A stretch of DNA of 64,000 nt from Schizochytrium sp. CCTCC M209059 (taxonomy: Eukaryota; Sar; Bigyra; Thraustochytrida; Thraustochytriidae), in NCBI GenBank assembly GCA_000818945.1, contig KN805423.1, positions 124,404 to 188,403 on the forward strand. Reading direction: 5' to 3'. Made by a program: the position numbers and the translations under genes. Positions 60,217-64,000 of the stretch are shown in pieces (the first letter of the stretch is position 1; every line of letters begins with the position of its first letter). The notes beneath the pieces were generated by a model that worked only from the letters and a program-made list of their open reading frames with translations, did not search any database and was not told the origin of the DNA.

Positions 60217-61978
60217 ATGGCCGCCGCTGAGGGGCCTGTGCGGCCACTGGCGTGGCGCGTGGAGGTTTTCTGCCTTAAATCAGGGGTGCCTCTGCGGCCG
60301 GATGACGTGGAAAAAACAGGCCATGGAGGATCGGGAGCCCGCGAGGGCGGTTGGGTTGAGGAGAAGGATGAGGCCCTGGGACAGCGGTACTGGCTGCTGC
60401 CAGGCAAGACCGAGGTGGTACGCAAAGCCGGAAACGATTTCAGAGACCGCGCAAAAGTGGAATCTAATGCGAAAAATTTGAACGTGGACCATCTTCTTCA
60501 TCTCGAACTGCCAGAGTTTCTTGAAGTGGAAAGCCGCCGCGAATACGAGACGTACATTTCCCGTAAAGGAAATCTTACGCTCATCCTTCATCGTGATGGC
60601 TCCTTGCAAGCGAGCGCCGCGAATCGTAAAGGTAAGAACAAGATGCCGTCTGTAAACGGCGTGTACCTTGGCTCCAAAAACGAGGTTGCGGACGTTCCTT
60701 CGGGCGCCACGATTGTTTTTGGTTGGACTGGACAGGGAGTCGAAATTGCAGCCAAGGTCGAGTGCATGCCTGCTCCATACGTTGTCGGCATCACAGGGCT
60801 CTCAATTAAGGACAAGGCGGCGGCCGTGAATGCGGCGGCCCGATGCCCGCCCGTCTGTCTCTTGAAAAGCTCCAATGACACGAGGGCCCCCACCCTCATT
60901 GCCACCGCGACGAACCCAAAAATTGCCTCGGCGAAAATGCTGCGCGCTCTTGTCGAGAATGTTCCCCTCGTGGATTTTCATTGGCTGCCAAAACTAAAAG
61001 GCAACCTCGTCTGCGGATTGCCTGCCCCAAGTCCGTTTAAGCACACGTATGAGCCGCAAACGCAGCGCATGCAGCAAGCTGCAAGTCAGTCAACGCTGCA
61101 GCCTGATGCCCGTCATCCCACGGCGCCACGATCTCAGATGGCTTCGCAGGGTTTTCCCAACGTTCCACGCAGTATCTACCTTCCGGACACAGACGATGCC
61201 GCACTTCAGGTTTCGTATGCGCTCATGCCGCGTCGGCGGACTCTCTTCAAAGGCATCACGTTTGTGATCTCAGAGACCCAAGCGCAAGTGCTTTCTCCGA
61301 TTCTCGAGTCTGCAGGCGCACATGTGGAAAGCCTCGTTGATATTGATGCAAAAACAAGCCAAGATGTGATTGTGGGAAAGCTTTATGCGCGCCTTGACGC
61401 GGGCGAGCACATCCTTGCGCTTCGTCATTCAGGTGCTTCGAGTGGTGGCGACGACACTGATGACAAGACGCAGAGCCTTTTGTCCGGTATTCCGCGCATC
61501 TCGAATGCCGAGGTCAGCACGCACATCCTCTGCGCGCAGGGACTCGATTTCTCCGGACAATTCGTGAAACAGGAACTTGCAGATGCGGCCAAGATTCGTA
61601 GTAAGATATTGAAGAGGTCACGTACTGGCGCACCATGGACGCGGTCCAAGGCGCCTTCGATCGATCTTTATCGTGACGACAATGACAATGACGATGACGA
61701 TGACGGTGAAGATGATGAAGGTGAGACCGGCGTTAAATTCGGGGTGGTGAAATCTGAGCCTCTGGCAGCGAAAGGCTCACGCGCGCGCAAACACGAGCAA
61801 GATGAGACCGGCGTGAGGTTTGGGGAGCACGGGGCTTCTGAGCCAATACTGCGGTCCGCCAAGAGGCCGAGGAGCACATCTGAAACAACGGGAATCACCC
61901 TTCCGAAGCGTCGATCACGGTTGAAGCTGGAGCAACCTGGAGAGAAAGTTCATGCTCAAAAGAATCACACCGAGAATA

Positions 61979-62018
<40 letters not shown>

Positions 62019-62526
62019 TGGTGATGCGCTCGACATTGCTTCTGCAGGGGTCGTAGAAGAGTTAGCAGCAAAAGGAGAAAAGCTTAATCACGTAGTTGTC
62101 GATAACGACGGTGCCAATGAGAATGACGACGACGACGACGAAGACGACGACGACGATGGCCCTTTTGGTTCCGCTGCAATTGCTGAGGCTCAATCGAGGA
62201 GGCTCCGTGATGAAAAGCAGAGCCAAGACTTGAAGAAGCAGAAAAGTACGACTCAAACCTTGAAGCCGAGTAAAAAAGAAAGGATCGCTGCCGACTCATC
62301 GGGACAGATCTACTCGCAAGGGTCGCAATCTTCAAGTTGCGCGCCTTGGGAATCGAGCAATGCGTCAAGGAAACAAGTGGATGGGTCAAGGTCACAAGAC
62401 GGGTCGCAAGGCGCGCGCAAGGGTCGTGTGTATTTTCGTAAGGCGCGTATCAAACGCGCCGCGGTGGAAAGGCCGTTTGGAGAAAAGTTTGTGCTGATTC
62501 GTTGTGATCACGCGTACAGATCGTAA
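60217..62526 (+). CDS. NBN: Nibrin (NBS1/XRS2)-like DNA-repair protein
   Basis: 769 residues from the ATG at 60217; the frame is open upstream only to a GTG. Residues about 45-190 match an FHA-like layout (YWLLPGKTEVV, TLILHRDGS, VNGVYLGSK, VPSGATIVFGWTGQGVEI), but the SRNH-type phosphopeptide residues are not kept. A BRCT-like segment follows (about 193-275, ending VPLVDFHWLPKL), and a second (about 345-430) opens RRTLFKGITFVISETQAQ, close to human nibrin's RKQIFKGKTFIF. The remainder is disordered, with long Asp runs and DETGV repeats. Near the end, GRVYFRKARIKRA could be the Mre11-binding basic motif. Nibrin links MRE11-RAD50 to breaks and ATM. FHA-BRCT-BRCT order supports the call; the weak FHA keeps it moderate. 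Confidence 0.65.
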
Positions 62527-62564
62527 ATATGGTGTTTTGAGCTGATGTGTTTGTTGTGTGAGGA

Positions 62565-63875
62565 TTATGCGTACAGATCGTAGACGGGACGTTTGATGGC
62601 GCTGTCGGCGCCGTAAATGTCCCGCAAAAGATTCCACGCCACCTTGTCGATTGCTACATAGTCTTGACCGGCCTCGAGTTCCGACCATGGTTGCCCGTCG
62701 CTGTCGAGAAGCTTGCCATTCTGAATTTCTCCAGGACGTGCCGCCCCCCGGAGAAAGGCAGACCAGTCTCGAAACCAATCTGCTTCAAGCAAGTAAAAGG
62801 TGTCAATCGGCTCGTTGGGCTCTTCAAAGGGAGCCACGAGGATGTTGAGCCGCGCCAGAAGTTTGCTCTCTTCCTCGCGCTGGATACGCACCGAGTTTTG
62901 CTCGCCGCCGCCGCCGCCGCCGCTTTCGGAGCCTTGTGAACTGTCTGCAGCCGGAGAGCGTGATCGTGCTTCACCATCGAGAACAGAAACGGGACCTGCT
63001 GCACCATGTTTTCCCGAGGGTGTACCAGGTGTCCCTGGCCGCTCGTCTGACTCGCGACTTTGAGCGGGAATCTCGACCTCGCTCTCATAATCGGCTTCCG
63101 AATCATGATCTGAATACGCATCTGCGTCATCGACAGCGGGTTGTCTGGCAACTTCTTCTTCTTCTGCTGCTGCTGCTGCTGAGATAGCACCCTCGTCACC
63201 GTCGCGCAAGAGCTCCTTGATTGTTTCCGGGTAGGCGTCAACAATAGCATCAACGCGGCCAGACACTTCACCGTCTTGGGCGTCACGATCACGATCACGC
63301 TTCTTCTTCTTCTTCTTCTTCTTTTTCTTGGAAGCCTGTTTGTCATCGACGTTGGCGTCGGCGTCTGCGCCTGGGTCGTTCTCGTCTCTGCCAGCCCTAG
63401 ACTCCCATGGCGAAGCGCGGACCGGACCCTTGGAGGCGGCTTCATCCCAAACCTCTGCTGTGAGGTTGTCAGACTGAATCTGGGGCGCCGCAAAGGCCTG
63501 GCCGCCGGGAAGACGGGCGCTGCGAGAGGGCTGATTGCGCGCGGAGGCGTCGTCAATTCCGTCGACGCAGAGATCTACAAGATCGGCCAGGACCTGCCGT
63601 TTCCGCGACTGCGCGGCATCGGCCTCTTCCTTCTCGAGGAGCTTCGCCCGAACGATTTGCTGCGTCGGGCCCGAATAGTACATGCTGGAGTCCCCGTCGT
63701 TGCCGCTTCCACCGCCGGACGCCGCCGAGGCCGCGCTCGCGCCCCGGAATCCGCTGCGCTCGCTGTACACCATGTACGCCTCGTCCCCGGCATCGGCCTT
63801 GCTCAGGTACTGCTGCAGGTACGCCGGGACCTCGCCCAGCTGGCAGTCTCCGAGGACGCTCTGCAGGTTGCCCAT
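62565..63875 (-). CDS. DUSP-domain protein with N-myristoylation consensus
   Basis: 436 residues from the ATG at 63875; upstream the frame reaches only a GTG. The start, MGNLQS, fits the M-G-x-x-x-S myristoylation pattern. Residues about 30-340 are low-complexity: Gly/Ser and Ala stretches, a Lys run of ten (near 185) and acidic blocks. A DUSP domain occupies about 345-436 (FYLLEADWFRDWSAFLRG, PGEIQNGKLL, DYVAIDKVAWNLLRDIYG, IKRPVYDLYA), the module found beside the catalytic domain in ubiquitin-specific proteases such as USP4, USP11, USP15 and USP20. Here it ends the protein; there is no protease domain. The role may be a membrane-bound adaptor. It ends 38 bp from the convergent nibrin-like stop codon. 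Confidence 0.8.
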   Translation of the reverse strand: MGNLQSVLGDCQLGEVPAYLQQYLSKADAGDEAYMVYSERSGFRGASAASAASGGGSGNDGDSSMYYSGPTQQIVRAKLLEKEEADAAQSRKRQVLADLVDLCVDGIDDASARNQPSRSARLPGGQAFAAPQIQSDNLTAEVWDEAASKGPVRASPWESRAGRDENDPGADADANVDDKQASKKKKKKKKKKRDRDRDAQDGEVSGRVDAIVDAYPETIKELLRDGDEGAISAAAAAEEEEVARQPAVDDADAYSDHDSEADYESEVEIPAQSRESDERPGTPGTPSGKHGAAGPVSVLDGEARSRSPAADSSQGSESGGGGGGEQNSVRIQREEESKLLARLNILVAPFEEPNEPIDTFYLLEADWFRDWSAFLRGAARPGEIQNGKLLDSDGQPWSELEAGQDYVAIDKVAWNLLRDIYGADSAIKRPVYDLYA

Positions 63876-64000
63876 GGCGGCCCCGCCTCGCGCCTCGGCC
63901 TCCCGCCTTCGCCTTTCCACCCGCGCGCCCTTGCTCTCCGCCTCAGGCGCGGGCTCGCCGCCGCCGCTGCTTGACTGGCGCTCGCCCCGGCCCGCGCCGC
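63876..64000. other. Window end, 5' flank of DUSP gene
   Basis: GC-rich 5' flank. Nothing else is visible before the window ends. Confidence 0.5.

Overview
This is a nuclear window from a eukaryotic microbe. Genes are monocistronic, sit on both strands in no operon order, mostly lack introns, and where introns occur they have GTAAGT or GTACGT donors and ...CAG acceptors. Coding sequence is rich in G+C at third positions, and intergenic DNA is packed with short tandem repeats. Genes for a flagellate cell (a TMEM138-like transition-zone protein, a CM1/centrosomin-type protein, an XMAP215 protein) plus a CDPK-like kinase fit a flagellated protist. My guess, from general style only and not from a marker gene, is a stramenopile such as a thraustochytrid. 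I see no rRNA, tRNA, CRISPR array or recognisable transposon.

Layout. 0.7-5 kb: a PIAS/Siz-type SUMO ligase, then ribosomal protein eS8 in two exons; a 44-base assembly gap lies between them. 6-15 kb: a CM1 coiled-coil protein, the nuclear 5'-3' exonuclease XRN2/Rat1, and a longin R-SNARE. 15.8-23.3 kb: a very long XMAP215/ch-TOG protein. 23.6-31 kb: a membrane-anchored gamma-glutamylcyclotransferase-like protein, a tiny membrane protein, the signal peptidase SEC11, a class-D ABC half transporter and a CDPK-like kinase. 31-33 kb holds no gene I can support. 33-43 kb: an orphan acidic protein, a TMEM138-like protein, a mitochondrial-type PP2C, an orphan secreted protein and CDK7 in four exons. 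43.6-48 kb: methylenetetrahydrofolate reductase and an orphan protein. 48-50.5 kb is dominated by a 661-bp (AAGC)n array. 50.5-64 kb: a mitochondrial-type NAD kinase, a short coiled-coil protein, a sulfotransferase, two small secreted proteins, a nibrin (NBS1)-like protein and a DUSP-domain protein.

The genes do not form one pathway. Three are microtubule or cilium genes, several are nuclear housekeeping genes (XRN2, CDK7, nibrin, SUMO ligase), and several serve secretion or membranes (SEC11, R-SNARE, sulfotransferase, small secreted proteins). Many neighbours are convergent with 17 to 110 bp between stop codons, so their 3' ends must overlap.

The most unusual points are: a GGCT-fold protein whose catalytic glutamate position is lysine and which carries a membrane anchor; a small secreted protein with a cecropin-like amphipathic segment after a dibasic site; an R-SNARE whose zero-layer arginine is asparagine; an MTHFR with a C-terminal leucine zipper; a DUSP-only protein with an N-myristoylation consensus; and tandem or direct repeats placed in 3' intergenic DNA.
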